Notes: generated from the sequence alone by a model not told the origin. Counted from the stretch's first letter, positions 1 through 12,255 are shown. The stretch is 64,000 bases of DNA from Tricholoma matsutake (GCA_026075535.2 AP026539.1:1922001-1986000), one strand, 5' to 3'. Numbers and translations: made by a program.

Positions 1-118
1 ATGACAATGGACAAAAATGATGACAATGACAGATGAAAATGATGACAATGACAGATGAAAATGATGACAATGACAGATGAAAATGATGACAATGACAGAT
101 GAAAATGATGACAACGAT
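1..118. repeat. 22-bp tandem repeat, about 4.5 units
   Basis: The unit gatgacaatgacagatgaaa(at) restarts at 19, 41, 63, 85 and 107, so the period is 22 bp; the first and last units are diverged. It runs off the left edge of the window, so the true length is unknown. No gene is associated with it. Confidence 0.9.
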
Positions 119-545
119 AGAGAGGACAACGACTACGACAATGACCAGGACAACGACCAGGGCAAAGAGGATGGGGCCCAGGACCCAGATGAGACCAACA
201 CCCTAATGAACTGACACCATGGAAAATGACAGGAAGACAACAACGAGGGGGACCACATGGCCACTGCTATCATCACCACCACAGCAGCACCCCCAACCCC
301 CACTGCAAGCAACTGCTCATGGGGTGGAAATGTGGAGCAACAGGGAGGGGGGATGGGCTGGCTTTCAGACAGTAACCACCACTGGCAGAAGGGGATGAAC
401 CACAAACGGTGGGGGAAATGATCCAGGGTGAACAACCAGGAGCAGAGGGCAGGGCACCACCACCACTGAGCAGATGAAGGATGCTAACAGGACAAGAGAT
501 ATGGAAACAGCTCACCCAACCACCGCCACAAGCAACTGCTCATGG
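119..545 (-). repeat. Fragment of a G/T-rich interspersed repeat
   Basis: Read on the minus strand, this stretch has a TGAGCAGTTGCTTGC-type hairpin core followed by runs of GGTGGT. The same layout occurs on the plus strand at about 29700-30350 and, with a stronger hairpin, at 22320-22590 and 58600-58900. Open frames here are low-complexity and show no protein resemblance. I read it as a decayed piece of the repeat described at 29221-30937. Confidence 0.5.
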
Positions 546-1839
546 TGATAGGTCCACTGTGCACTCTAAGCTCTGGGAACATCTCCAGAGGCATTGACAC
601 ATCAACACGCAGGCTCCCAACCCCTACAAACCCCGTGACACCACTCCGAAACTACTTCGATTGACTTTGAATGATCTCAAACAACTTTGAACAACTTCAC
701 AGCACTTTGAATGCCTTCAGCCACTGTACACCTATCGCACTGCCCTTTGGATACATGCAGCACACCTTGTAAGAGTTAGTGCATCACATATTGAGCACCA
801 CCAGACATGAGGAGACACAATGACGGGATATTAGGACATGATTGTGGCGCTTTGACATCTTGATGATATATTGGATCAATGGAGACAGGTACCAGTGATA
901 AATCATGCCTCTAGACATTTCCCTTCTTATCTTCTTTCATTTATTCTATGATTTGCAAAGATTCTCTATTGTTTTATATCTTGCCTCATGTATTCCTCAT
1001 ATTTTATTTCCTTTTTAGTATCACTTCTCCCAAACATATATAGCCTTGTACTAGCTACTTAGAAAGACAGAATATATTGTCCTCTCACACCAATTGTCTG
1101 ATTTAAGAGCCATTCTCTTGAGTCCAAGCGTCTCGACTTAGTCTCAAAGTTCAGTGTTTTATGCTGAATTTCCTCGAACTCCTCGTACTAGCTCCTCAAA
1201 ACTATCGCATATCATCTATCCTCTCTCGACACCTTTCTATATCCTTATAGTCTATCCTCAGCCACTGTCAAAAGTGTCTTCATCTTCTATAAAGGCCTTC
1301 AAATTTCTTCGAACATCATCACACCTCTTCGAATACTTTCAAACATCATTGAACATCATCGCACACTCTTTGAACTTCATTAAATTTCCCTCAAATGCTA
1401 TCGCAGCGCTTTGTATGCCCTCAATTGTTATCAAACTTCTCTTGAACGTCATTGCAACACTTTGAATACTTTTGAACCTCATTGAACTTCATCGCACACC
1501 CTCTAGAGTTGTTTTTCATACCCTTGGTTTACAGCAGTGATATTTAGTACCACCTTGCAACCTTCCTCTAACTAGCATTATACCATTTGAGCCCTTATAG
1601 TGGGTTTTGTTTGGGTTTCCTGGTCGAGTATCATCATTTTGGAGCCCACTGCAAGGGGTTTCTAAGTCATTTCATGACCTAATCCATCTCGAATCTCCTG
1701 GCTTAGGCCAACACAAGCTAAAAACCTACAAATCAACACTCGCCATGCCTTCGAATCTCTCGAACAATCAGGAGATATTCTTATACCTGTTTCCAAAGCA
1801 GAATCGACTCATCGTGGACTATTCCCTTCACCAATCTCA
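546..1839 (+). repeat. Probable degraded Ty3 LTR and leader
   Basis: No gene is visible. From about 900 to 1100 the order of short motifs (a TATATCTTGCCTCATGT-like block, a TTTTAG block, a CATATATAGCC block, then a CTACTTAGAAA block) matches the reverse complement of the LTRs at 31424-32550 and 55879-57093, so this looks like a diverged LTR of the same family pointing right, followed by a leader and then gag. The interval 1290-1500 is rich in TTCGAAC/TTGAAC triplet-like repeats. LTR ends could not be set. Confidence 0.4.
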
Positions 1840-2550
1840 TTGCCCTCGACATCATCCTCTACTTCTTCGTCTTCATCGTCTACATCTTCATTCATCCTTC
1901 CAACAACTTTGACTCCTCTACCATCATTCACACAAGTTTTAACCCCTACTCCTAGAAACATCGCATTCATGACTATGCAAGCAATGATGCCAGCTCATGG
2001 TCATTCCACGGCTCTGAAATTCAACCCTACCCAGCCGTGAGAACTTTGCAGATACTTTAACAAGCTCAAATTACTTTTCTCAGCATGCAATGTCACGAAC
2101 TTGGAAGATATGAAGAAGCACGCTTGTCGCTACCTCGATATCGACACTTCCAAACTCTGGGAATCAATTCCAGAATACAACGCCGGCATTTCATTCCAGA
2201 ACTTTTGCATTGCTATTCACCAACTGTATCCTGGTTCCGAAGACAATCAGAAATGGTCAATTGCGGACATGGACAAACTTGTCAGTGAACAACTTTGCAT
2301 AGGTATTTACAATGCGAGTGATTTGGGATTATACTATCGGTCATTCTATAACATTACAAAGTTTCTATCTACTAAAGGCAGAATTTCCGACGCAGAACAA
2401 AGCAGAGCCTTTGTCCAGGGTTTCCAACCAGGCTTATGGGCTACAATCACTCGACGACTCGAACTAAAATTCCCCGATCACTACCCCGATGACCCAATCT
2501 GCTCCCCAAAGCTGCAGTATATGACACTCACCACCAACACGGCACCTTAG
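1840..2550 (+). pseudogene. Ty3-type retrotransposon gag, broken
   Basis: A serine/threonine-rich N-terminus leads into a helical capsid-like region with features typical of Agaricomycete Ty3 gag proteins: a ...RYFNKLKLLF... helix, a ...ACRYLDIDTSKLWE... segment, a LYPGSE motif and an AFVQGFQPGLW motif near the end. One in-frame TGA at 2038-2040 interrupts otherwise continuous frame; CGA is the expected source codon. The frame stops at 2550, before any zinc knuckle or protease, exactly where KDZ transposon sequence begins, so the element was probably cut by that insertion. Gag would form the virus-like particle of the element. Family assignment is from recognition of motifs, not from a search. 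Confidence 0.75.
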
Positions 2551-2949
2551 GCAGGAACTTCTTTGCTTAGTCAAGACCTCGAAGGCTTGCTTCTCTGTGA
2601 GGTATCTTGCTTCTTATCTATTAATAGGCCTGCCTGGATCTCAAGATCCTTCATAGGGAGAGTGCACCTCTACGATGAGAGGTTCAACCTCCTGGCAAAC
2701 CTCTGTGAGCAGTCAGCTGTACTAGGTCTAATAATAGAGCTTTTGTTTTTCCCACTCATTACCTACAGACATTTGTTTTTTCTTTCTGGTACCACATGCC
2801 CCAGCTGTCCTGTGGACAACAGCCTGTTACATCCGGACTAGGGGTAGCATTTTCAAGCCTGATTAAGTGCTGAGATAAGCATAAAACTACTGCCTATGTT
2901 GTCCCCCTTGGTCAGGATGCCAATCACCGGTGCCTAGCAGAAAAACTGC
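2551..2949. other. Interval without a recognisable gene
   Basis: Sequence between the gag remnant and the KDZ coding region. It probably contains the 5' end and promoter of the KDZ element, but no terminal inverted repeat was recognised. Confidence 0.4.
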
Positions 2950-4545
2950 ATGCATTGCAATCCAGCCACCATCAACAGCCAGGCAAAGGATCCAAGGGTG
3001 GCAAACAGGGCGTAGAAATCCAGCAAGAAGTAGCAAATCATCTTGATGACCTTCCAGGGCCCAACCTGGTACCAGATGAACCAACCCTGACTTCCAATTC
3101 ACCAAAGCCCCGACACCTTTTACCTGACAAGAGTACCCATAGTCTGTTTGCAAAATGGACTCAGGCCATACCTGCCTTAATTCCCCCATTTTTGTCCTAC
3201 ATTGCTGCCTCTACAGCCACCATCACTCAACCTCCTTCCTCCCTGCAATCAGTATGTTTGGGAGCATGTGTCACAAGGAACAGCACAATCCTTTGTCTCT
3301 TCCAGGATTGTGAGTGCACACAATCTTCTCTCAGATTTTCTTACACGCAAAAATGCTTTTTCCCCATCAGACTTTCAGAAATTCGACGTGAGATCCTGCA
3401 CTTGCCAAGATACATTACAAATCCTCATTGCGAATGGATTATTCCCCACTGCACCAACACAACCATGTATGGCAGTATCTATCCTCCTGGATTTCTATCA
3501 CGTGCTATTTGAACGATCCTGTGATGCCATCAATGTGATGGCCAGTGTGTTAAACACTTTTTACACATGCCAAGGATTTATCCTTCTCAACAATAAGGTA
3601 AGCAGGTTCTTGGATGTTTCCTTATCAATCCCTAACACTTGGCAACAGGGGCAGCCGATCCAGGATGCATTTTGGCATGGTCTGGGTTATGCAATTCAAT
3701 GGTATGACATTTTGCAGGTCCACATCGAACAGCAAGTGGAATCAGCATTACAATCTGCAGACCACCATATGCAGGAATCCAGAGCTCAATGCTCAACTGA
3801 GAGCCTCACCACTGAAATAGTAATACCGCATGATCCTGTCTCTCTGAATTCCTCCCATTCTCTACCCCCCATTCAGACTGTTCATGGATCACTTACACTG
3901 GGGCAATGTGCATGCATACTTCAGCAGCGATGTCCTGCTTGTTTTGCAGGTCTTTTATATGGATGATCCAGCAAAAAGTGAGTCTTTTATCATGTTGTTA
4001 AACTAGTTATTACTAACCCATGTTCTCATAGTGGTGCAGACATTCAAATAGCAGTAGATGATAACTTTAATCATCAGCATTTGAGATCAGCTGGACAATG
4101 CCTGTGGTTCTATGAGCCACAGTATATGCTAAGCAAGGAACAAGTTGACACCATCGGTGACTGCATTGAGAACATGCATAAGAGGCTTCCCAAAGCTCGC
4201 TGACCTGTTGTTCCCGATGAGGCTGTCGATGAGTGCAAGTCTTCACATACCTCCAGTTCTGGATCTAACTCAAAAACAAACATGGATAAATTTGATGATG
4301 GTGGCCTGATGGCTCTTGTATGTTGCCATGACATCCCGCTATTCCTTGCCAACATCAATATGCCAGGTGAGCAGCAGAAGTATGTGGTCACCCTGATTGA
4401 ACATCTGTACAGTTTGTTGCCCCCCAGGCTACTGTCCATGCTCTCTATGATGTAGGGTGTGTCTTAGATCAATCTCTCCAGCTAGTATGTCCACAAGAAA
4501 TTTTAGTAATTGGCTCATCCTCATTTCTGTTAGTATGAGATTGCA
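2950..4545 (+). pseudogene. KDZ (Kyakuja-Dileera-Zisupton) transposase, truncated
   Basis: KDZ transposases are RNase H-fold DDE enzymes that mobilise large DNA elements in basidiomycetes. Seen here: an N-terminal cysteine cluster of CxC type (SCTC around 3400, then NGLFPTAP), a conserved FERSCDAINVMASVLNTFY block, a GYAIQWYD block, the CPACF motif near 3940, and the catalytic entry GADIQIAVDDNF after an intron at 3978-4031 (GT..AG, branch TACTAAC at 4011). It continues through FDDGGLMALVC, HDIPLF and GEQQKY. Broken by TGA at 3964 and 4201 (both CGA expected), by a frame change near 3200, and by loss of one C in a C-run near 4420. After a second small intron (about 4486-4533) homology stops after two or three codons, at the junction with the hAT pseudogene. 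About the second half of the transposase is missing. Confidence 0.85.
3978..4031 (+). other. 54-bp intron in the KDZ pseudogene
   Basis: GTGAGT donor, TACTAAC branch at 4011-4017, ATAG acceptor. Splicing keeps phase across the join: the codon AA|T is completed and the frame continues into the catalytic domain. It shows the usual intron size for this genome. Confidence 0.8.
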
Positions 4546-7500
4546 AAATGGCTTAGAAAGCTACTACTTCAGAAGAAAAAAATGACAGCACACACCACTT
4601 TTTCAAAAGAGGCATAACCTGCATTGTAGGCTTCACGATCCCATTTGTTCTTACAATAACTAAGTTTAATCAATGGATGCAATGCTAAGTGCTGACATCA
4701 GCAAAAATTGTGCTGAAGGATTGAAAACTCTGCCAATGCACCAAGACAAATAAAGTAACTATCACTCTGGTCAAGAGACTTGTACCATTTACCCAGTTTG
4801 TCGAGGCCCTTTTCAATTGCCTCACTGACTGGGAAAAATTTTGGCGTTTCTAACATAGTCTCCCAGTGATGTTGGAGCAACTCTAGATAAGGAATTGTCC
4901 TCCAAAGAGTCAGCTCAGTCTCTGATGAAAATGATGCTTGGGCCCCACGGGGTTCCTTACCTCATACATAAGATGCCAATAAATAGAGAATTATGGGTAG
5001 GCACATACCGCAAGGACCTCCTGAACCAAATCTAGGATCTCCCACTCACCGGGCTCAAGTTTGTAGTCAGAATACTTTTTGTTTTTGAGCTTTGGGAGCT
5101 TCTCATCAGCAAAGAGACAAAACTTCTGGACAGCCTTTGAAGAATTAACAAAAATTAAAATGAAAATAATTTTGAAGTACCACTTTGCATTTTGTAAATT
5201 GTTCGACGAGATTGTGCATGGATCCCCAATGGGTTCGGACCCATTTAATCATCTCAAGAATAGGTATACCTTCAGACTTGCAGCCCAGGGCAAAATACTG
5301 CTTTGCTTGAGGAGAAGCACAGATCTATTATATATATATAAGCAGGGGAAAATAAATGAAAGAAAAAAAAAAAGACACCTGATTGACAAGTGCTAGAGTT
5401 TTTCCGAGGACATCCCCTGCAGTGAAATCAACAACATCATCTACCTCTTCATCATCTGGAAGCTCATTGAGTTGGTTCCAGTCCAAGATCCAGTCATCAT
5501 TGTCAACATCCATGTCTTCATCATCATCATCCACATCCTCCACAGAGGCCATACCATTTTTACTTGACCTCTTGTTTTTGGGGGTTTGAGGCTTCACTTT
5601 ATTGATAAAGGCTTTCGCAGCAAGGTAGATAGTATGCTCCATGCATCTAGATACAATTAGAATATCAATATAGACAAAATCCTAGTCTCACCGAACCCGC
5701 CGATCCCAGGCATACCACTTCTGGACAGAATCAGGCATCGCTCATTGGATCACCTGCAATGCTTTATCGTTAGTTGTCAAGTTGTCAGCTGTCAGCCAAC
5801 CAAGCTAATATACAGTATACATGGGTTGGCATTCTCATAGAACTAAAGATGAAACTCACCTTATGCCTGATGTTGTACTGGTCAAGGACCTCAATAATCT
5901 TAACAGCAACATTCGCACCAGTATGACTGCCTTGTAGTTCTTCGAAGCCCAGTAGTTTGCTCTTCAGCTCCCACTCTAATGGTTGATCAGACGGTGCATC
6001 GACGTAGTAGGCAGTGATCACCAAATATGGGTCATATGCTTTTGATGTCCAGGCATTGAACATAATCGAAACCCTGCTGGGCATGCACTCAAAAAAAGTC
6101 AGACAAAAAGGAATATGGTTGAAAGAAGGCATGTACTGCAAATTCCTCCTTAAGACGCTGAATTGCCACTTTTGACTTCTTGATGACCTCCTCCTGAAGC
6201 TTGGTTCAATGGGGGATATCTGACTCCTTTGTAGCCGGACGTTGATACTGCAAGAGTCATTGAAATGGCACTATTTCGACAACACAGAATGACTGAAGAA
6301 CAATTTAGAAACCACAGGATAAAAATAATCACACACTATGCTTACCTGGTCATCAGATACGACGAAGTCCATGATATGCTCAAGAAGACCTTGTCGGCTC
6401 CATTTGATGTTTGGAATAGTCTCAACAAAACTGTCAAGACTCGTTTGGTTGGGAAGGCCTTCCAGCTTTTTAGTCTTTTGCTTTGGCAATGCATGTTGAT
6501 TGGGGGCGATTTCTAGCTCTTGGCACCTTTGAATATACATGTCACCGTGAGATGACCAGTGGCTGTAAAAGAAAATTTAGCAAGGTATATTTGTAACAAA
6601 ACATTAATCAATTACTGCAAAATATGCATATGCAAGGTGCTGTTGGCACCTTTTAAAAAGGCATGGTCCCAGCAGTAACCTTTAGCACTAATAAATGAAC
6701 CTATGAGTGCAATAAAACACGATAAATGCGAGGATGTACATGCAGGCCTTGCAGAAATGGCCTTTTTCAACTTTACCCATCGCCTTGTCCCGGATTTCAC
6801 CTGGTGTAAACATTATGCATAAGTCTTGTGTATGTGGATCTTCTCCTTGATGGAAGTGCTTTCGTGGTGGCTAAGAATACTTGTAAGTGAAGAGGTTGAC
6901 AGAAAGGCCATGCAACTTACCATACGTTCGCACTGAATCTCTTCCTTCATCTTCTCATATTTTTCCAGTGGATCCTCCGCCACTTCATCCTCGGCCTCAT
7001 CAACTTCATTACCAACTTCCTTTCAGCTGTCAGACTCGTCGTCACTTTCAATCACCCTCGTCTTCGGTTTTGATGTGGTAGGGCAGCGAGGTTTTGAAGT
7101 GGAAGTAGCTACCTTTGCAACAGAACCCTTTTCTGGGGACAGAGGGGCAGAGTTTGCACATTTTTGTTCAGGCTTGAACTTTGCGGCATTAGTGGGTTCT
7201 GAGATAAGCGAGATCAGCTGAGCAGTTAGCAGATAAGATGAACAAGTTCACTTTTCTCGCCGACTACACAGATGAAATTAGAGATGAATGGTCATGAATA
7301 GGAGATATGGAATGTAAACATACAAATAAATTTTGATTGAAAGAATTTGCAGCTTTTGGGCAATTGGAATGCGGCACCTGCACCTGCCCTGTCAGATAGC
7401 TTTGGGACTCGTTTGCCGCTGACTTTTCTTGCTGGGGCTTTCTTCTTCAATCCTGGGAGAAGATCGTCCTTGGTATCTGATGTCTGTTGAGCCGAGCTGT

Positions 7501-7708
7501 CAGATCTTTTGCGCTTGCGAGTAGCAGGGTGGCTCTCATCACTCGGAGAGTTGAGCCATTCAATCTCCGTTGCGTCCTTGAGCATGCCATCATCATTTAG
7601 TGCTGGTGCATCAGAGTCAGGCATAGCATGAAGCGAGAGCAGAAAAAAATATATTGACTTGGAAAAAATTATTTCCGGCCGAGTACGCATCAAGTCAGGG
7701 CACATCAT
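4545..7708 (-). pseudogene. hAT-family transposase with BED finger, broken
   Basis: hAT transposases cut and paste elements with 8-bp target duplications. On the minus strand the pieces read in order: an acidic, lysine-rich N-terminus (7292-7708); a BED-type zinc finger split by short introns (KGHFCKAC near 6760, then a CW..H segment, then HWSSHGDMYIQRC near 6560); FVETIPNIKWSRQGLLEHI (6350-6450); the hAT core ...SIMFNAWTSKAYDPYLVITAYY... (about 6000-6080); LGFEELQGSHTGANVA (5920); an acidic linker (5400-5550); WVRTHWGSMHN (5220-5250); and SFSSETELTLWRTIPYLE...LDKLGKWY...YFICL (4740-4930), then KWDREAYNAGY (about 4630). The C-terminal dimerisation region is absent and several frames are broken. 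It meets the KDZ remnant tail-to-tail near 4545. Confidence 0.85.
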
Positions 7709-7724
7709 ATCATATCATATTAAT

Positions 7725-7929
7725 AATGTCAATGCGCCTCTCCCCCCATGAAAGTTCGGTTTGAACCAGTCCGAACCTGGTTCCCCTGTCTACTCCAAGT
7801 CCAGAACCGAGAACCAGAACTGTTCAGTCCAGTGGCCAGACTGAACCCAAACTGAACAGAACTGTCGGTTCGGTTCTGTCGGTTCCGGTTCTTTGCGTCA
7901 GTTCGGGACTGAACTTCAGCAACCCTAGT
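7725..7929. repeat. GGTTC-rich spacer
   Basis: The plus strand is dominated by short, imperfect reiterations of CGGTTC / GAACC (about 7760-7910). The resulting open frame on the minus strand is compositional. No TIR or target duplication could be assigned. Confidence 0.5.
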
Positions 7930-9437
7930 TGGCTCAAAGATTGTGATGTATGGGAGGGTATCTGAGCTATTTTGAAACTCGACCAATGTCTGGAGGAACA
8001 ATGTTGCCTTGGGACAGAGGCTGACAATCTGTGTAGGTGGTTTGGTCAAGAGCTCTGCACTATTGAGCTTGCATTAAAAAGACCATCAAGTATGTTCACC
8101 TCTGTTAAGAACAGAATTTCCTCATTAGCAGCTGCCCAGATCAACTCCTCGTGGTACTTTTACAACAAAAGTGCATGCACCTTCTGAACCTCAAATTGCA
8201 GTGGACGAATCCTCTTGCATCAAGCGTCCAATTTGATGCTCATGTGAAGTCTGCCAAAACTATTGCTTGTGCACTCTCCCTCCCTGATTCAGGTGTCTCG
8301 GTTGCCATTGCACCTTCGACCCATATTGAAACTGACCCAAGCGATGATGATGACCTGGGGATTGACTTGGGTGATGACCCAGATCTTGCTGCTTCTGAGT
8401 CTGGACTACCAGAGAGTGAAATGGTTATCCTAAATGACATACTTCTTGATGAAGGCAACACTGATGATCCAGCAGAAGAAATTGACGTGGATGTTGAGCA
8501 GTTTGATATCCCGTTGATATGGTCAGTTCCAGTGAGTTTCTTTACATCTATCATATGGTTTCGATAAGCATGTGCCTCAGGATCATGTTACACAGGACAT
8601 GGACCTCCTTGATAACCTACAATTTCAGATATTCTACATCCCTGCATCGACGCGACATATGAGGGTGCTGATATATCATAGTGGACAGATTCTGTTTGAG
8701 CCAAAGGACCTCTGCATCATGGAAAGTCCAAACGAGAGACTGAACGACATCTGTCTTAATGGAATTGCAGCAACACTTCACATGTTCTTCTCCCATTCTG
8801 CCAATCCTTCCTCTTTCTCCAGCTGAAGATGTGCGCTCTTTACAACATTTGATCTTCCGATGATATGATATCATGCATCCAACACCGACATATGGTGATG
8901 CTTCCGCTGCTCTGAGTACTGGAGCTGCAACATTTGGATCCTGCCAATTCATCGAACTCACCTATCCCTACATTGGGTTTTATGTGTCATATCTCTATAT
9001 TCCCATGAGCTTCTCCTTTTTGACAGCTTTTCAGATCATCTCCCCTAGAAACGTGAAATCAAGGTGTGTCACTGGCAGGACAGAAGCGGTGTGGCCTGAT
9101 CACTGTATGTGATTCGCCATTAGGAAATCATGCAGCTGGTACTCCGCCTTGTGCTCCTTGCCAACAAGAATGGTCAACCCCTACACATTGTAACCAATGA
9201 AGGCTGGACAGCTCACCCCATTGCAGTAAGTTCCTCATTTTGCTATGTCTGCTGTACCCCAATGGCATTAGCAGGTTCACCCCATGCAAACAAATAGCAT
9301 TGACTGTGGATTATGGGTCCTGGCCACCATTGCAGCTGTTTTGTGGGGGTTCCATGTAACTGGAATAGCTGAACAGGATATGGTACATTTTAGGGTGCTG
9401 CTACTTCAGCACCTCCTCATACTTCCAGTATCATCTT
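7930..9437 (+). pseudogene. Transposon-associated Ulp1-type cysteine protease
   Basis: Ulp1/SENP enzymes remove SUMO from proteins, and Ulp1-like genes are frequent passengers of basidiomycete DNA transposons. The 3' half is convincing: RLNDICLNGIAATL (near 8730), PTLGFMCHISIF and LLLFDSF (8970-9030), then IMQLVLRLVLLANKNGQPLHIVTNEGWTA split below, and after a 48-bp intron ending near 9290 the active-site segment MQTNSIDCGLWVLATIAAVL with the catalytic Cys in DCG (9296-9350). The 5' half (7930-8560) is acidic and serine-rich and only tentatively belongs to the same gene. Frames change at least four times, partly at likely introns (9226-9273) and partly by decay. Neighbouring KDZ and other transposon genes fit a transposon-borne role. 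Confidence 0.65.
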
Positions 9438-9773
9438 AATTCAACCTTTTGTAAACATAAAAACCATCTACTCACAGTACGTTAGCAGCCACTGGTTGGT
9501 GAACAACAGATACTGTAATGGCAGGGTGAATCCCAAACAGCTGTGCAGTTCTTGACAGTGGCTTAATAGTATACCACAATCCAAAAATGATGATGTAGTG
9601 ATTCCTGAATGGCTGTATAGCTGTTAAGGTATGCAAACCCAAAACAGATGCCATCAATTTATACTATAGGCCGCTTGAAGGCTTGCCGATGTCTCCATCC
9701 TGTAGCCACCACATTTGTATCTGCCATCAAATATATGTTTTTTATTTGACAACTGACTCGAGTGTAAGTTATG
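9438..9773. other. Interval without a recognisable gene
   Basis: Short unrelated open frames only; nothing recognised on either strand. Confidence 0.4.
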
Positions 9774-10157
9774 CTAAGCATTTTGATACATGAGCTGCTT
9801 TTCAGTATGTGATGCAACCAACTCTTCAGGGTCAACCTTTGCCAAGCATAAAGCCTCCTCGATCCAACGCAAGGCCTCACTCACTCTGTTGGACAACTCA
9901 TGTGCCTCATTCCACTCCAAATTGACTCCTCCTAGCTGTAGTATCTCATCCTCATACCATTGAATACATTTTTGATGTTGTGATACACTGAGAATGCCAT
10001 TATGCAAAATGTCTATGTTGCAAGAGGACATCCAGAAGGCCAACATGAGAGATTCCACAAGTTTCGGCACATCATTGCCAACAAGCTTGTTAAATTTTAA
10101 GGAGAGGCAGGCAACCCTCTTACTCCAATAAGCAATATGTCTGATCAAGTCACTCAA
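9774..10157 (-). pseudogene. Transposon-associated protein fragment, function unknown
   Basis: A 127-residue frame with clear protein-like composition: a lysine/leucine helix (VACLSLKFNKLV), a LHNGILSVSQHQKCIQWY block and an amphipathic helix (ALRWIEEALCLAKVDPEEL). I do not recognise the domain. Its position between a Ulp1 protease remnant and further transposon-associated frames suggests the C-terminal part of a transposon gene whose other exons are lost. The ATG at its start is not shown to be a true start. Confidence 0.4.
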
Positions 10158-10869
10158 GTTAGCTGTTCTGCTTTGGCAAAATATTGTATAGTGAGTGACC
10201 TGTGCTCAGAAGAAGGGGCTGTTGATTCAGGTGGTTCTTTCATTGATATGGATGTAGTGATGACTGCCATGCTACTGTAGGCTGTCTGAGCCATGTGGCA
10301 TAGTGGGTGGTTCAGTTGACCTATGCACCTCTTGGCCTTTGTCTTTTGATACTTTGCTTGCCATCTTCGTTGAATTGCACATTTATTACTGAAAACAGGT
10401 AATGCCCTCAGTTTCAGAATTTGTTTTGAGCAGGCAAAACATGCCTTTGATAATGCTTGTGACTTTTGGCCCTGTTGGCAATTTGTTTTTCTTCAGGAGT
10501 ATGGTAAAGGCAAGTTTGACCCATGACCATAAGTAATTTTACAATGACTTCATGCCAGTGTACATTTATGACCTTCATCTGACTTTTATTAAGTACAAGG
10601 ATATCATCCTTCATGTCCTTAGTGTAATATCTTGCCAGTTATAATACAACCTCAAATATGTATTTTATACAGCAAACTAGGAAACACTGGACTCATAATG
10701 TGCTAAATGTTATAGTCTCGAGGGCAATCAACCGGCCCAGGGATTCAACCATCAATGAGTGTCAGTTTCTCTTACCTACTCTTTCTTACTTCCAGCTTTC
10801 CTCATAACTCTTCTCACTTGGACCTTGAAGACCTGGTAGCCTCGAAATCCCATTAAGGTCACCGGTGTG
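10158..10869. other. Interval without a recognisable gene
   Basis: Only short frames with no protein resemblance on either strand; no repeat structure noticed. Confidence 0.4.
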
Positions 10870-11400
10870 TAACAATGTTTTGTTCGGCAACTTATAACAT
10901 CACTGTAATTGATCTGATGCAGATGCACATCAGAGGCATTGTCCAAATGGACAAAACGGCCTTTCTCAAATCTCTGCAGCCCTATTACAATCAGGCCAAA
11001 CAAGAAGGAGAACTGGATCGCTTTTTTGACATACTGGTGCCTATATGGGTTGATCGATATCCAATTGAGGAGTATTGCAACCCCACCCTTCACAATAATT
11101 CACTCCACCATGAGCAGGCCATTATCAAAATACAAGAAGTATGCTTTACAACTTGGATCATCTTCAAGGGTTACATTCATGTTACCATATGTAGACACAT
11201 GGATTGAGACTGGCCCAGGGATCGCTCAGCTACACTGCAGAATCACTTCCTTGTGATATGTACTGGAAGGAAGAGGTAACACTGAAGAAAATGGGATGGA
11301 ACTCAATGGTGAGTATGCGATTATCTGCGATGATCAACTTGCTCCAGACTTATGTTGATACATCAGGAACCGGTGGTCCCAGAGCTGGATTTGGGTGATG
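10870..11400 (+). pseudogene. Conserved Agaricomycete transposon-associated protein, fragment
   Basis: The frame starting at 10875 encodes MDKTAFLKSLQPYYNQA, then GELDRFFDILVPIWVDRYPIEEYC, a pattern I associate with hypothetical proteins carried by Agaricomycete DNA transposons. It breaks near 11200 into other frames (ALQLGSSSRVTF, then MGWNSMV), either across introns or by frameshift. Function unknown; no catalytic motif visible. Confidence 0.4.
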
Positions 11401-12255
11401 ACAAGACAATTCTTACTAGTAGGAGATTTATTGCATATGTGAATGGTCAGGATCCTGGAACACCATGTGGTGATCCACATGCTACTGGCCTTTGTACAGT
11501 TTGTCTGTTGGAATTGGTGTAGATGCAACACATCTTGGCGTGTTCCTTATCTTTCCTTATCTGGTTATTGATCATGTGATAAATCTGACGCTGACAGCTG
11601 TCAACATTTATTATGTTTACTATTTGATATCCACCATGTATGTCTCCAAGTCTGAAGACTTAGAACATGTCTATGACAGCCTCAGCGGACCAGAAATTGA
11701 TAGCAATGGTGTGTATATCCCACTTCTCCTTGCTATGTCTCAAATCTATTAATCACTCACTGCTCATCAAGTACAACATATCTCGCTTTTCCTCATGCAA
11801 GCCATCCTTCTATACCCCAGCTGCGGATCCCTCCTGAAACCTACTGCTTCTTTCTTTGTTGACATCCTGTTCTATTCCCACAATTTAGTACTGATGATGT
11901 GTCCTACTTTCCACTCCATCCACATCTCCCACTCAAACTCCACCCACATCGTATTCCTGTTGCTCAACCCTACTCATCTATCCTGCTGCATTTACACCTT
12001 TTTTTGCAAACATCACTACTTTCCACCTCCCTGCAAGGAACCGCTATCAGCAATGCGATCTTGCACCTCTTGGTCCCCATTTTTTTGCTACATTCACGTG
12101 TTTTTCTCTGTACTATCTTGCACCTCTCAGTTGCTGTCTTGCATTTATTCTGGTCCATTTGTACATTCATTGAATCTTGTTTTGTCCTACATGTGCACAA
12201 TCTCTGTTTTACTGTTGCCCAACTGTAATCGCTGATTGGCTGTGTCATAAATAGC
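11401..12255. other. Pyrimidine-rich interval, no recognisable gene
   Basis: From about 11790 to 12210 the plus strand is rich in C and T with repeated CATCC/CACCC blocks, giving long frames in two registers whose products are proline, histidine and leucine biased. I take these as compositional. The interval 11401-11790 shows nothing recognisable. Confidence 0.4.

Noticed and set aside
133..515. Two overlapping minus-strand frames rich in Pro, Ser and Trp
   Set aside because: They lie in G/T-rich repeat sequence found elsewhere in the window and have no conserved motif.
1154..1465. 103-residue plus-strand frame
   Set aside because: Encoded by TTCGAAC/CATCATCG-like reiterations in a probable LTR or leader; product is low-complexity.
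2950..4545. A TET/JBP dioxygenase gene near the KDZ transposase
   Set aside because: Such genes accompany some basidiomycete KDZ elements, so I looked for the HxD...H...R pattern; none was found anywhere in the window.
5383..5589. Serine-rich plus-strand frame
   Set aside because: It is the complement of the Asp/Glu-rich linker of the hAT transposase on the other strand.
11795..12235. Overlapping plus-strand frames with hydrophobic, His- and Leu-rich products
   Set aside because: Composition follows from a pyrimidine-rich tract; two registers are open over the same bases and neither has a recognisable domain.
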